Below, piece after piece: positions 10,741 to 21,758 of a stretch of DNA of 64,000 nt. Position 1 is the stretch's first letter, and the number at the start of each line of letters is the position of its first letter. The stretch is from Ottelia alismoides (lineage: Eukaryota > Streptophyta > Magnoliopsida > Alismatales > Hydrocharitaceae): contig JAZKJV010000604.1 in the NCBI GenBank assembly GCA_037367405.1, positions 310,001-374,000 of the forward strand, in the 5' to 3' direction. The notes under the pieces were generated by a model that was not told the origin of the DNA, ran no database searches, and saw only the letters and a list, made by a program, of their open reading frames with translations. The translations under genes were made by a program, and so were the position numbers.

Positions 10741-12584
10741 GAATTAATAGATCCCAAATGATTTTTAATAAAGAGGAAATGTAATGAATGACAATATAAA
10801 AATTGTGACATGAATGAACTTAATTTAAAGCATATATTATATTTTTTCCATAATTTCTCAAGCACAAGAGATATTTAATTATAAATAAAAGACACAAAAT
10901 TAATTATAATGGTTTGGGAGAGGCGTTTTTACAGTATAAATAAATTATAGGGGTTGATGTGCAAAGACATCTAAAGTTTTGAACTTAATTAGAAATTTTA
11001 TAAATTAGAATGAAATAAAGGAACCCCAAGGGGGTCCCTTGCAATTTGCAAACACACGTCGGGGACCACGTGAGCTGGCCTAACACTGGACCTATGTGTA
11101 ATTTACAATAAGTTTGGGCCCCCATATGCAATTTTTCTACCACTTTTTAAACTACTCTTAATATTTACAGAACTAATAAAGAAATACAAAAGGCAGAGGG
11201 GTGACTTAATAATTTACCCCTCCAAGGCGCACATCAAACAACGGATGGCGCTCCATGTGGCGTGATGGACGGTTCTGGGACACGATGATTCTCCTTTGGA
11301 TTGGATGATCCAAATTAGATCTGGGTTGTGGTTCTTGATCTAATGGTCTTGGTTGTTCTTGGAAGAACACTCCAATAACAAAACTTAGGCGACCTTCTAT
11401 TCTCCTATTCTCCTTGCTCTGATCTCCAAATGCTTCGTCGTCGGGTCCTCTATGCTCCTGGGGTGATGCCGCGTCTGCATGTACCTTCAGAAATGTATGG
11501 GGTCCGTCGAAGGGACCCTAGATGGTCGGCCACCTAGATCTCATGTTCGAGCTCTAGAATCGTGCTCCAGTGGTTCTAAGTGTCATGGACCTGCACAGAA
11601 ATATTAAGGGACTCGAGCCGAAGATGCTCGACCCAAGGGTAAAGCTGGATACCCAATGAAGTGGTGAAGTGATGGAGCTCCAGCGAAGGGGCGGATGTGG
11701 AGCTTGGTATTCAGATTTGTGCAAAGTTTGAGGTGAACACACGGGGGATTTGCGAAGATTGCAAAGAGGTTCAAAGATGAGGTGGAATTGAGGTCAGGAA
11801 TGGTCTGGAAAAAAGAGAATTTGGTGTTGGAGCTTAAGCCTCCAACGAATCTAAAATCGAAAATCAAACTATTATAAAGAAAAATTAAAAAAACTAGCAC
11901 TACACCTAAGCTACTAAAATGAAATGCAAGCTAAATAACATATCTAACAACTTGAACAAGCTCTAAATCTTGGAGCAGACGAAGCTCACCGGAGCTACTT
12001 TGGCAAAGCCTGGGCCACTGCTATCCACGACCTTACCCTTGCCTTGAAGGCTGGGGATTCAAAGCTATCACTGATGACCCAACCCAAGAGGGTTCTTTAG
12101 GGGTTACGATAGTGGAAAGGGGATTAAAATTGCAAAAGGATGTGGGGGGGGGGGTATTTATAGAAGTGGCTTCTGACCAAAAAGATGGAGAGCTTGCGTA
12201 CGAGGAGAAAGAGGTTGGTGAGGATTAGGGTATGGGCGAAGTAGAGGGATGGTAGGGCTGCAAGAGGGTGGTGGTCTCAAGAGAAATGGAGGAGAGGGGG
12301 AGGCATAGAAATTTGGCATAATCAGAGGTCTCATGACTTGTGACAGAAGAAGAGGTGGAGGTCGGACATTTGATCTGAGGATCAACGGTTTGCGCGCTCT
12401 GGTTGGTCCACGTGGACAAACCAGAAAATTCCAGGGATAAATCCCTTATAAAATTGATAATAAATAATAAATGAATTATTATTGTTTGTTAAAACATAAA
12501 AAATGTTTACAATTATATGTAGTATTTTATTCCAATATTTATTTATTTTTACATGTTAATTTATAATATGCTAATATTTAAATC

Positions 12585-12635
<51 letters not shown>

Positions 12636-13587
12636 GACTTGTATTTAACCTATTTTATTATTAATTTGTATTTATATTTTATTAATTTTTATATATTTAA
12701 ATATTTTTATTGTATTTTGCTGAATTTACTTACGTCCTTAAATAATTATGTATACATATTATATGGGTATATAAAAGGTATGTTTACCCATATATTAAAG
12801 TACATTATTTATTTTATTGTATTTTTGATGGTTTTTTTTATAGTTTACATGTATTTAAAATAATATTTACAAATATATAAAAGTATAATAAATTTAAAAA
12901 TATAAAGAATAAATATAACAAATATTTTATACTGGTAAACTGCACAATGAGGGCCGAAAAACTAACTTTTGCATCTTAACTCCAAATTGAATGAAAGCAC
13001 CTTCATTTAAATAGATAATTTAATTTCATTAACAATAAAGGTGAGTTTGGTGAATTTTGAGTCTGTATGGAGAAGATACATGTTTGCAAAGTTTTCTTTC
13101 CGCCTTTTTGTTCTATGTGTCCCAGGAACACTTGCATTATTTTTGAATGAAATAAATTTTGTATTTTTCTTTGTATTTTTGTGTACATGCTTCATATAGA
13201 TTTATCGATTTGAGGTATAAAATAATAAAATAAAATAGATCCCAAAATGTAATCATTGGGCTATAAAATTAAGGTTTTTAGGTTGTGTTTTCTGTACAAC
13301 CGGTTGCCCTATCTCTTCCTACTTTATTCCCTGTCAACCATGTCATCGTGATGACTGGGTCTCAGGGCCTAGTGTCACTCACTATCTTGAAAACTTCATT
13401 CTTTTTCTTTTATTTCCTTTATTCTTTTATGTTGGTATTAAATACAATATATTATACAAGGTTTTATATAGTGTTTTATGGGAATTATTGAGTGTTGTTT
13501 GACATGAATTAATGATATATACATGCATTTAGCTAGGGATTTAAGGCTAGAATGAAAGAATAAAGGTGATGAAATGGAGATTCATCA
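10741..13587 (-). repeat. Partial 3' LTR of element C
   Basis: It begins (minus strand) at 13587 with the TGATGAA hairpin and runs to the edge of element A. The first bases match the D LTR at 33717 and 63204, and the GGTCC/TTGCAATTT/CACGTG section at 11030-11120 matches D near 36380-36450. About 2.85 kb of an expected 4 kb is visible; the rest should lie beyond element A, outside the window. Several plus-strand frames here are not coding. Confidence 0.75.
12585..12634. repeat. (AT)n(GT)n microsatellite
   Basis: About ten AT units run directly into about fourteen GT units within the AT-rich U3 part of the element C LTR. Confidence 0.95.
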
Positions 13588-13622
13588 CCCCCCTATACTT
13601 GCCTTTGCTAGTCCTTAGCAAA
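13588..13622 (-). promoter_or_regulatory. Hairpin plus polypurine tract, element C
   Basis: On the minus strand TTTGCTA-AGGAC-TAGCAAA is a perfect 7-bp hairpin, followed by GGCAAGTATAGGGGGG and the LTR start at 13587. Confidence 0.75.
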
Positions 13623-15429
13623 CACTTATGCTAATAAGTGCATAAAAAGAAAATGAAGAAAAGAAAAAGAAAGAACTTGGAATAATTTTTTAATCTTAAT
13701 TTTGTCTTAATAAAATCAAAGTTTGGAGCTTAGTTAAGACCTTTGGATTTCTTGGTTTTTTCGGAACCACATTAGGGTTAGGAAGTATGACACAACATCC
13801 CTTAGGTTCCATAATCCTATTATTCAGTTAAATTCATCTTTTGGTCAGAACCATCCTCTCAGTCGCATACTCTTGCAACCTTGAAATGATAGAACCACGT
13901 GTGTGAATTGCTAGCTCTTCCCAGACAAACCACTGAACTATCAAAGAGTCTGCTCCTCTGATAATTCTTCCTCGTCGAGACAGATATTTCCTTCTAAGGT
14001 CAGGTGCTGCTAGTTTTCACAACTGAGAAAGGGAGAAGTTAGAAGAATGGGAAAAGAAGTTGGAATGGACCAATGTAGTCTCATTCCCTTATGAAGCTCA
14101 GTCAGTGTAACCGAGTCTTCACCAAGAAGCAGTCTTTTTCTAGAAGCTCAAAATTTTGGGAAGTTTTTGGTGTAGGCCTTTTTTTTTGGATTTTTCTTTG
14201 AATTTGAATTGTTATGCATTCTTGTTTGTGCCCCGACGGATATAAAATATTTTGGTCCGCCCATGTTTTGGGGTCTTGGAAAAAGTTGCGTTAGTTGGCC
14301 ATTCCTCATCCGAAGCATTGTCTCAATCCAGTCTTCATTCGTTAGATGTCCTGTCTACCAGAAGAAGTGGGTTGGAGCACCTATTTCGGCAATCCCTAAG
14401 AATGGTTCATGAGCCACCCTTGATGAAGCAACCTAGCATAGTCCTGACTTAGACTCCAAGATTTTTCAATAATCCATCTGGTTGAGCTAAGTGTTAAGTG
14501 CGAGGTTTCTAGTCAAGCCACAATCTCAAGAGTTGTACAGATGATATGAAGGGTTCTAGTTAGATATATTGAATTGATTCATGAACATAGTCTCATGAAA
14601 CCTAAAGAATTAAGTAAAGGTGACATGAAGCATCTCAATTACAGTCCTTAATGGGTTCCTAAAAATTAAGTGTATTAAGATCTAGATCAAGCTCCAATTT
14701 TTAAACTTTTATTTCGGACTTGTTCAATTGTCTTGATAATTCCAAAAAATGCAAATGCTATGTACAATGCAAGAAAATTTTTTGTGGACCAGTTTTCTGA
14801 TTTTGAACTTTTTATGGTTTTTCTAAAAAGCTTTGGAAATTTTGATGCAAAATTTTGAAAACATTTTGCAAAATTTTATGGATTTTGGAAATTTTGAAAT
14901 TTTTAAGGGTTTTTCGTATGGGTTAGTGAAAGAAGTATGTGCAAATATTTATACAGGAGTGCATCCTTATTTACAAGAAGTATTTAATAATTTACATAAA
15001 TTAAGTTAGTTGTTATTTAAAAACTTTTATACTATGATTATATATGTACATAGTTGTTTTCAGATTATTATTCATCATAATTATGTACAATGTTCTCAAA
15101 ATAACTTGCAAATGTTTTATCAAACATTTTTGGAAACTTATTTTGTAAATAATTTGTACAAATAATTTTCTATTTTTTATAAAAAGTTGAAAATAATTTT
15201 GCAAAGTTTTTACAAACAATATGTATAGACTTTTCAAAATATTTTTAGAATCATTTTCCAAACTGTTTGCAAAAAGATTTTCAAAACATTTTATTTAAAC
15301 AAATGAAATACATCATTACAAGTATTCGAAGAAGATTTTTACAAAGATTTGAAAATGTTTCAAAGAAGTTTTCCAAACTATTTTCAGAAGATTTTCAAGA
15401 CATTTTCCCAACCATTTTGCAAGCGGCTC
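13623..15429 (-). other. Noncoding 3' region of element C
   Basis: Between 13623 and 14200 the sequence corresponds loosely to D at about 62750-63160. From 14700 to 15429 it is an AT-rich, repetitive tract built on CAAAATTTTC/TTTGCAAA words, matching D at 61145-61770. No supported ORF. Confidence 0.6.
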
Positions 15430-15792
15430 CGCCTTCGCCAAGCTGCTCCCCATGGCTGGGGGAGTTTAGCGATGACCTGGGGCTCGAATCGAGCCCCGGC
15501 CCAAGCCTTCACCCCGCCATAGCTCAAGGTAAGCTTCTTCGACTCTCTTGTGATTTTGTCTCTGTTTTTTCGTCTTTAATTAGGATTCTACACCCATCTT
15601 CGTCCCCCATGGTGGAGAAGTGGAACATAAGATGAAGCTGACGAAATGACAATGCCATGACTCAAAGTCTATCAAGGAGATCTCATCGTCATTAGAGGTA
15701 GATTACGAGTTGTTAGCACGGTTGGGATATGGAAACAGAACCAACATGATTGAAAGAGACCCTCTCATCTGGAGAGTTCAGTGTACATGATG
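15430..15792 (+). other. Unassigned LTR-like segment at the left edge of the B array
   Basis: A GC-rich start contains the perfect inverted repeat GGGGCTCGAATCGAGCCCC (15479-15497). A splice-donor-like CAAGGTAAGC follows near 15527, and then a T-rich tract and AATTAGGA, which resembles the splice-donor segment of the B LTR. It replaces about 310 bases expected from element C and the first 73 bases of the first B LTR. It is probably an LTR fragment of another related family. I see no coding potential that I trust. Confidence 0.4.
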
Positions 15793-18595
15793 TAGTTAAA
15801 GTCCTGTAATTATCATAGTCTTGAATAAATTAAAAACCACAAAAAATCACAAAACTAAAATCCGTGGTATTTTTAGCCTTAAAAATACCCTTAAAAATAT
15901 TTTGAGTCTTGGTTTTATCTCATCTCTAGTTTTGGTCAACATGAAACTTGTAGATCTCATCACGATCTACAACTTTTATGTTTTGAGTTTTCTCAAATTC
16001 GGCCATCTACCCTTCAAAAATAAACTTTTCTTTTGGAATAATCTGATTGGGCCACGTGGCCCGTTGTGGGTGAGCCACGTGGCCCACCCTCCTTGCTTCA
16101 GCCGCCGCACCCCTGGCCGTTGGATTTCGTCTTGAATCCAACGGCCCAGCTACCTCCACGTCCGCTCTTAGTCCATAACCGTTCGATCAACGCTGGCTTC
16201 TCATCACAGCCACACGCCAGCGCCTAGACCATAGCAAGCCACGTGGCTTCATCTGAATCACCCGATCTTCACCATCTCAACTGCTCCTTTCACCTCTATC
16301 ATGAACCGTACGATTGTTCTCCATCTCAGATCGGGACCGTCTTTTAGTGCCACAGCCAGACCACGACACGTGGCGCACCACTCGCCTTCGATCGTGACAC
16401 CCAAAGCCTAATCCACGCCGTTCTTTGGCGCTTCGATCTGGGCCGTTGGATCGCACGATCCAACGGCCGAGACTTTGTCTCCCACCTCCGGCCCTCCTCT
16501 CCCACACGTTCTCCACCTCGCACACTTGCTTGCCCCTTTCCATTTTTGCCACTTCTGCAGCCATCATCTCCACGATCCCGATGGCCCTCGATGCTCCCTG
16601 ATACACCACGATCCTCGCGCATGCTTCCACGATCCACGACTCTCCTCCAGTCACCCCATAGCACTCAGCCAAACCACGATCTCCATCACCGGAACCGCCC
16701 ACTTTGAAACTTTAAAAACGCCGCCTCCTCCTCCGTATTTCCTCGTCCACCTTTATGTAGGGGATCACACAGCCCTCCTCCACCTCCTTGTGACAGGATG
16801 AGGTTGCCGAATAGTGCAATGACGACGAGTCCTCCGGTGTTGACCCACCGCTGATCACGGCGGTGCTGCGGAGGCTAACGCCCCGCCCGAGCTCGCTGGG
16901 ATGGCCGTCCAGCACGTGCGAAGACCCGAGCATCATCCCCGATGCCCAGCCCAGGCTCCCACTCCGCCCAACCTCCGATAAGTCCTCTTGACCTTCTTCG
17001 TATTTTTCTTCTATTTTTTGCCCAATTAATTAGGTCTCTCCTATCGTTTTCACCTTCCATTAATCATCTCTCGAGCTCCGCAATGCACCCCCCTTTCATG
17101 TGACGCCCTCCGTTCATCTTCTCCCTCTTCCATACCTCCCAACACCTCCGACCCATCTTCTTCGGGTTTGCCGGAGAAGAACCCCGGCCACCACTTGCTC
17201 CGCCCCCTAAAGACCGTTCGCCTCGAACCACCTCTATTCCATGTACTGCCCCGCACACTCCGGTTTTTGGACTAACCTAGCAGGATCCTAGATCTTGCAC
17301 TAACTGGAGACCCACCGGAGCTGGTTTCATAAGTCTCGCCGCCGACATCAAAGCTCTGGTGGCCTAATCCAGAGAGTCCAGCACCTCGCCCGAGCTCCCA
17401 GCTTCATCGACATTATTTCAGGAGCGTCGGGCGAGCTTCACCAGCACCAGAGAGGAGTGGCAGAGCTCGGGCTCCTTCGCCGGAGCTCGGTTCCCGCCGC
17501 CAGCTGAAGATGAAGGAGGAAGTACAGGCGCCGTTGGATGTTAATCTCCGGCGATCATCCAACGAACCAGAGCCAACCACGTGTCAGAGTCAGAGCACCT
17601 CTGATCCTCAGCGTCCGAGCCATTAGGCTTGGAGCTCCCGAGCCTAGCCGAAGCTACATCGAGCCCGAGCCAGCACCCAAGGCTCGTCGAACCAGCGCCG
17701 AGCCTCTTCCGCCCTCCGAGCCTGGATGGCACGTGCCTGGCACGTGCGTATCTGGGCAAATTGCAGAAAACCCACCGAAGTTCTTCAATTTGCATCTAGG
17801 TCCATGTCACGTGCAGCGCACGCGTATATTGGGCATTTTGCATTGATACCCTCGCGGGTTTTCAAAATTGTAAAAATGCCCCTGTGCGTGTGGGTATTTT
17901 ATAGGGAAGGTCCCACACTTAACTTTTATTGCATTTTAGTCCCTCCCAGGGACCTGTTGTAATTATTTTTTCCTGTTTTCTTTTATTTATGCCCTTATCT
18001 TCTTTAATGCATATCTAGAGCATCGTATTTCCGTTTCAGTTGGTTTCACTTTCATTTCAAAGCTTGCTTGATGTACTTTTTAATGGCATGTTTAATTTCT
18101 ATTTTGGACTCTGAAATTTTTGATGTTTAATTGATAATATCCAAGTTTCTCTAGGTGCTTAAATTCATGCCTTGCTTCAAATCCATCACGTTTGTATCTC
18201 TAAATTGAACTTGAAATTAATTCATTTTTTGCTCATCATTCTGATTTAGGGCATATTATTTGTGTTGCATTTCATCACATTTGTTTGCATGATTAAAATA
18301 AAAAAAATGCATGTTTTGTTTTAATGCATTGTCTTGTCCTTCATGCATGTATTTGGCCTATTTGTCTTCAATTCAACACTTAGTTAAATAGATAAAAATT
18401 TGGATAATACGAGAAAGGCTCGTGTCCCTGAGTTCGACCTTGATTTCTTGCCAAGTAAAAAAATAATACGACCATCTTATTTTAATTGCTATATTTAAAT
18501 GAGATGGTCTTTTGATGACCCTTTTCGGTCTGACTGCGATGACAATTTCAAGTGTTAAAACAACACTTTTAAAGGGCCGATTTAGCGGTTCATCA
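15793..18595 (+). repeat. B array LTR 1 (5'-truncated)
   Basis: It matches LTR2 and LTR3 from about their base 74 onward; the hairpin start is missing. It contains several CCACGTGG G-box palindromes (16051, 16074, 16238) and two long inverted repeats of GGCCGTTGGAT/ATCCAACGGCC (near 16110-16145 and 16441-16468). The splice donor found in LTR2 and LTR3 is mutated here (GGTAAG to GATAAG near 16977). It ends in TTCATCA. Confidence 0.85.
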
Positions 18596-18597
18596 AA

Positions 18598-18614
18598 TGG
18601 CGCGTTGCCGGGGA
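18598..18614 (+). other. Primer binding site, B copy 1 (one-base deletion)
   Basis: TGGCGCGTTGCCGGGGA lacks one C relative to the intact site at 24634. Confidence 0.8.
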
Positions 18615-19736
18615 CACGACTCATTTCTTGTATTTTTGGATTTTTATTTAATTAATTTAGTGTTTCTTTTATATAGGTCAAATTGTCAATTTGTCTTGCA
18701 TTGTAAAATTTTCTTTTCTATCGATCTCCAATCATTGTTTTTGTGGCAGGGCCCTTGATTATTCAAGGAGGCGAGGAGCTGGCGCTTCCCACTGTAAGGA
18801 GCCGCAGAAACATACGTGGAGCAAATAGGAAAGAAAAAAAAATGTTTCACATTTTTATTTTTGCATGTCATGTTAACTTGTAATAATTCGTCTTTTACAG
18901 TGGTCTTCGATCGAAGACTCGCGAGTGTAATCGAACGAATGTGGTTGTGTGGGGATCGTCCCCACTTGAGTGTCGACTTAGGACCAGGCACGCGGCTCTT
19001 TGAGCATATTTTCATTTTTCATCTTTTACGTGCTTGCTCGTAGGTAGGACACACTATAAATAAAGACGCACGTAGCATCGCCTCACTTAGCCAAATTTAA
19101 AAGAAATTCTTCACCGCTAATAGAAGCATGTTAAGGTGCAGCTTTTTGATCGACTTGCATACATATTGATTTTGGTTTTAAAACAGCCCAAGTTTTTCAT
19201 GGATTTTCGCCAAATCACTGCATGTTTTATCGCTTAGCCTAGATTGCGGTTTTTATCGAATACATGGTTTTTCTCTATTTCCCTTTCCTAGCTTGATCAC
19301 CTAGGTTTAATGGAAAATGGGAATGGACGGTAGACGATGAAAGCTTGGTTTATGTGCTAACCTTAATTCAGTGACAACCTTAAATAAAAAATGGGACTGA
19401 TAATTGCAAGTCAACCTTAAAATGGAGTAAAATTTTGGTTTTGGGAGAGCAACACCCTCAGTTACGCATTGATTTTTACTTAACATTTTTCTCCGCGTTG
19501 ACAACAAATGTTTTATCACCAATAAAACCGACAAGATAGTAAACCAACCTCGGTTGGTTTCATGTGTGAGTTGGTGAAATTGATGGTCTTGCTTGCTTGA
19601 TTGAGCCATGTTTGCTTCGATACACTCCCCAGATCCTTAAACACTCCATTCATCTCCGTAGATTCATCCGCTCATCTGTACATCCATCCATCTTCTTCGT
19701 TCACCTTGGGTCCCTCCCAACATCAAATTCCATCTT
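18615..19736 (+). other. Leader of B copy 1
   Basis: Noncoding. A splice-acceptor-like TTTTTGTGGCAGGGCCC lies near 18740. A strong hairpin GTGGGGA-TCG-TCCCCAC lies at 18949-18965, and a second palindromic run TCTTCGATCGAAGA lies just upstream near 18903. These are candidates for dimerisation or packaging structures. The stretch is similar to the leader of element A. Confidence 0.55.
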
Positions 19737-19950
19737 TATACTTAGGCTAATCTCAGCCTAAGTATAGGGGGGACCCGAGTCCCTGTGATTTTCTCCACTC
19801 TCCTTTCCTTGCCTTTATACTACGGTTATTTCTAACCAAAGTATAGTGGGAGCCCCTCTTAGCTCCCGTATATTTCTTTATATTTAAATGGACCTATGGA
19901 CTTGTAACATCTAGTGCTATGAGGACATAGCAAAGTTTAAGTATAGGGGG
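19737..19950 (+). repeat. PPT-like hairpin array of B copy 1
   Basis: Units lie at 19737-19772 (TATACTTAGG stem, intact) and about 19816-19850 (stem decayed). The third unit, 19915-19950, is TGCTATG-AGGA-CATAGCA followed by AAGTTTAAGTATAGGGGG, a near copy of the true PPT module. Confidence 0.8.
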
Positions 19951-21722
19951 TATACCGTATTTACAGTATACTTACTTTAGCTATAATCTGAAAAATTTGA
20001 AAAAATTTAAAACTTTTTGGCTAAAGTAAAATTCTTTGGACTAAGAGGACTCAAATGTTTTTCACGGCTTTTCCTATACTATGTTATGCTATTTTGATAA
20101 AAAAAATTTCGAAAATGATTTTTCCTTGTTTTGAAAAAAATCTTTGAAAATGTTTTGAAAATTGTGTGTGACATAGTTTTGAAAAAAATTCCATCTCTTT
20201 TCAAGGAAAGTTGAGTCTAACCTGTGTTTTAACCTTTTATTAAAATCCATAAAAATGAGAAAAATCCGAAAATCCTTTAGGAGCCATTAGTGACTACTAA
20301 GCCCAATTAAGTAGCCGCGTTCAGTGAGGGTTCGCCCTTAGCAGATTGGATGGTTTAGAGGACATCGCATAAGGCCCCATCCTCAAGCAACGGGCTTCGG
20401 CCTGTACTTACATCCATACTGGCTGAATTGCATATGCTTAATTGAGTTTAGGCATTCCTAATATCTCTTGAAGTATAAAAATTGTTTTTGAATGAAGGAA
20501 CTGGATTAATCCTCTACTTTCACACTTCCACCCAGGATCTGAATTGTTCAAGAAAATTCGATTTTGTGAGGACTTGAGATTTTAGGTTAACCAGCCTTAG
20601 CCATCAGGGTCATAGACTTAATCATCCACATTTCCCTAGATCTCTAGATTTGCATGCTATACTCCATGCTTAGTCTCAGACAAAAAGAATATGATCAGCA
20701 CATCACATGCACGACTGCGGTTTTGATGAGATGAGTTGACTTTTCACCTGAGGGATTGGGATGAGGAATTCGAGTATGGATTTGATCTAATAATACTCGA
20801 GGATGGGATGAAATCTTTGAAGACTTCATGAAACCTGAAAGTCAGCAAATATTAGCCAGTATGAGAACTTCGTTCTTATACTAATCTCTTGATATTGACC
20901 TAAGTGCCAAGGTGTGAAATAAATAAAAAAAATGTTGATCAGTGTGCGCCAACTCTTGGTAAAAGCAGTGGAGCTAGCCAAAAATTATACAAGTCAATGA
21001 AATCTCAAAGAAAAGGCTCTCATTCCACAAAGTCAAATATCAAAGAGCTTCCACCAAAGGCGAGCGCTCCCAAACTTTTCAAAGTGTCCACTTGGACCAC
21101 CGCTATTAGGACCAGGAGTCGGGCTTGCACCAAAAAAGGGCTCTGCATCATAAATGCTACAAGTTTGGGTGTCGAAGGTACGATAGGTACTCAAAAGAGA
21201 CACACCCCAGTGTATTCTCAGGAAAACAAGTGCAGACGGCTCCAACTTCTCTTGACGGATGCACTGATCAACACCAAAAAAAATGTGTTGCGTAAAAGGC
21301 CCTAGAGAGAATCCTTATTCCAATGAGAGGGAGAGAAAAAAATGACACAATCCCATGCCCTCCATTACTGGCCATCCATCTTCATTTTCTAAGTCTGATA
21401 ACTAAAGAGACGGTGGAATGGATGCATGATTTGATTTATTCCCTAGTGTTGAGGATTGGGTCCTTAGGAGAATTTCTTGGACCAAGACTTTGGGTGACAA
21501 TTTGACTCTACTCTCGGAATCGCAGTCAAAACTAAATTTTCATATCCTTTAGATTATATGTACGTCAGAGAGAGTCTGGAGAATTAGAGGAATTGGGTGC
21601 CTCTTGATTAAGGTTGGGTCGAATTCTAGAATTTTGGACCTCCAAAGTTGAGTCGACTTGAACAAATTGGATCCTGTACTCACATGCACAAGGGGGTTAA
21701 TCCAACTTATTCATTTTCTTTG
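19951..21722 (+). other. Noncoding 3' region of B copy 1
   Basis: It holds an AT-rich tract of GAAAATTTTG words (19990-20280) and a small TTCG-loop hairpin near 20325 (GTGAGGG-TTCG-CCCTTA). A 133-codon frame at 20904-21305 has a partner of different length in copy 2 (26933-27562). Differences between the two fall at all codon positions and the frames diverge at the 3' end, so I do not call a gene. Confidence 0.5.
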
Positions 21723-21758
21723 ATGCTCGAGGACGAGCATAGTTTAAATATAGGGGGG
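21723..21758 (+). promoter_or_regulatory. Hairpin plus polypurine tract, B copy 1
   Basis: ATGCTCG-AGGA-CGAGCAT (21723-21740) is a perfect 7-bp hairpin, followed by AGTTTAAATATAGGGGGG and the start of LTR2. The outer stem pair is A-T where element A has T-A. Confidence 0.8.

Noticed and set aside
12603..12863. 86-codon ORF starting Met-Cys-Val repeats
   Set aside because: It is a translation of the GT microsatellite and AT-rich LTR sequence.
15430..15792. Captured host gene exon
   Set aside because: The splice-donor-like part resembles the B LTR arrangement and no translated frame gives a recognisable protein; an LTR fragment is simpler.
16344..16664. A 106-codon minus-strand ORF repeated in all three B LTRs (also 22381-22701 and 28410-28730)
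   Set aside because: The copies share descent, the region is GC-rich with few stops in any frame, the residues are mostly Arg/Gly/Ser without a domain, and the frame overlaps inverted repeats. Equal length reflects duplication, not coding.
20320..20420. Structured noncoding RNA or tRNA-like gene (GGTTCG motif)
   Set aside because: Only one short TTCG-loop hairpin is present; there is no cloverleaf and no polymerase III A box at the right distance.
20904..21305. Possible small gene in the B internal region (partner at 26933-27562)
   Set aside because: Changes between the two copies are spread over codon positions and often alter the residue; indels change the length; no family is recognised.
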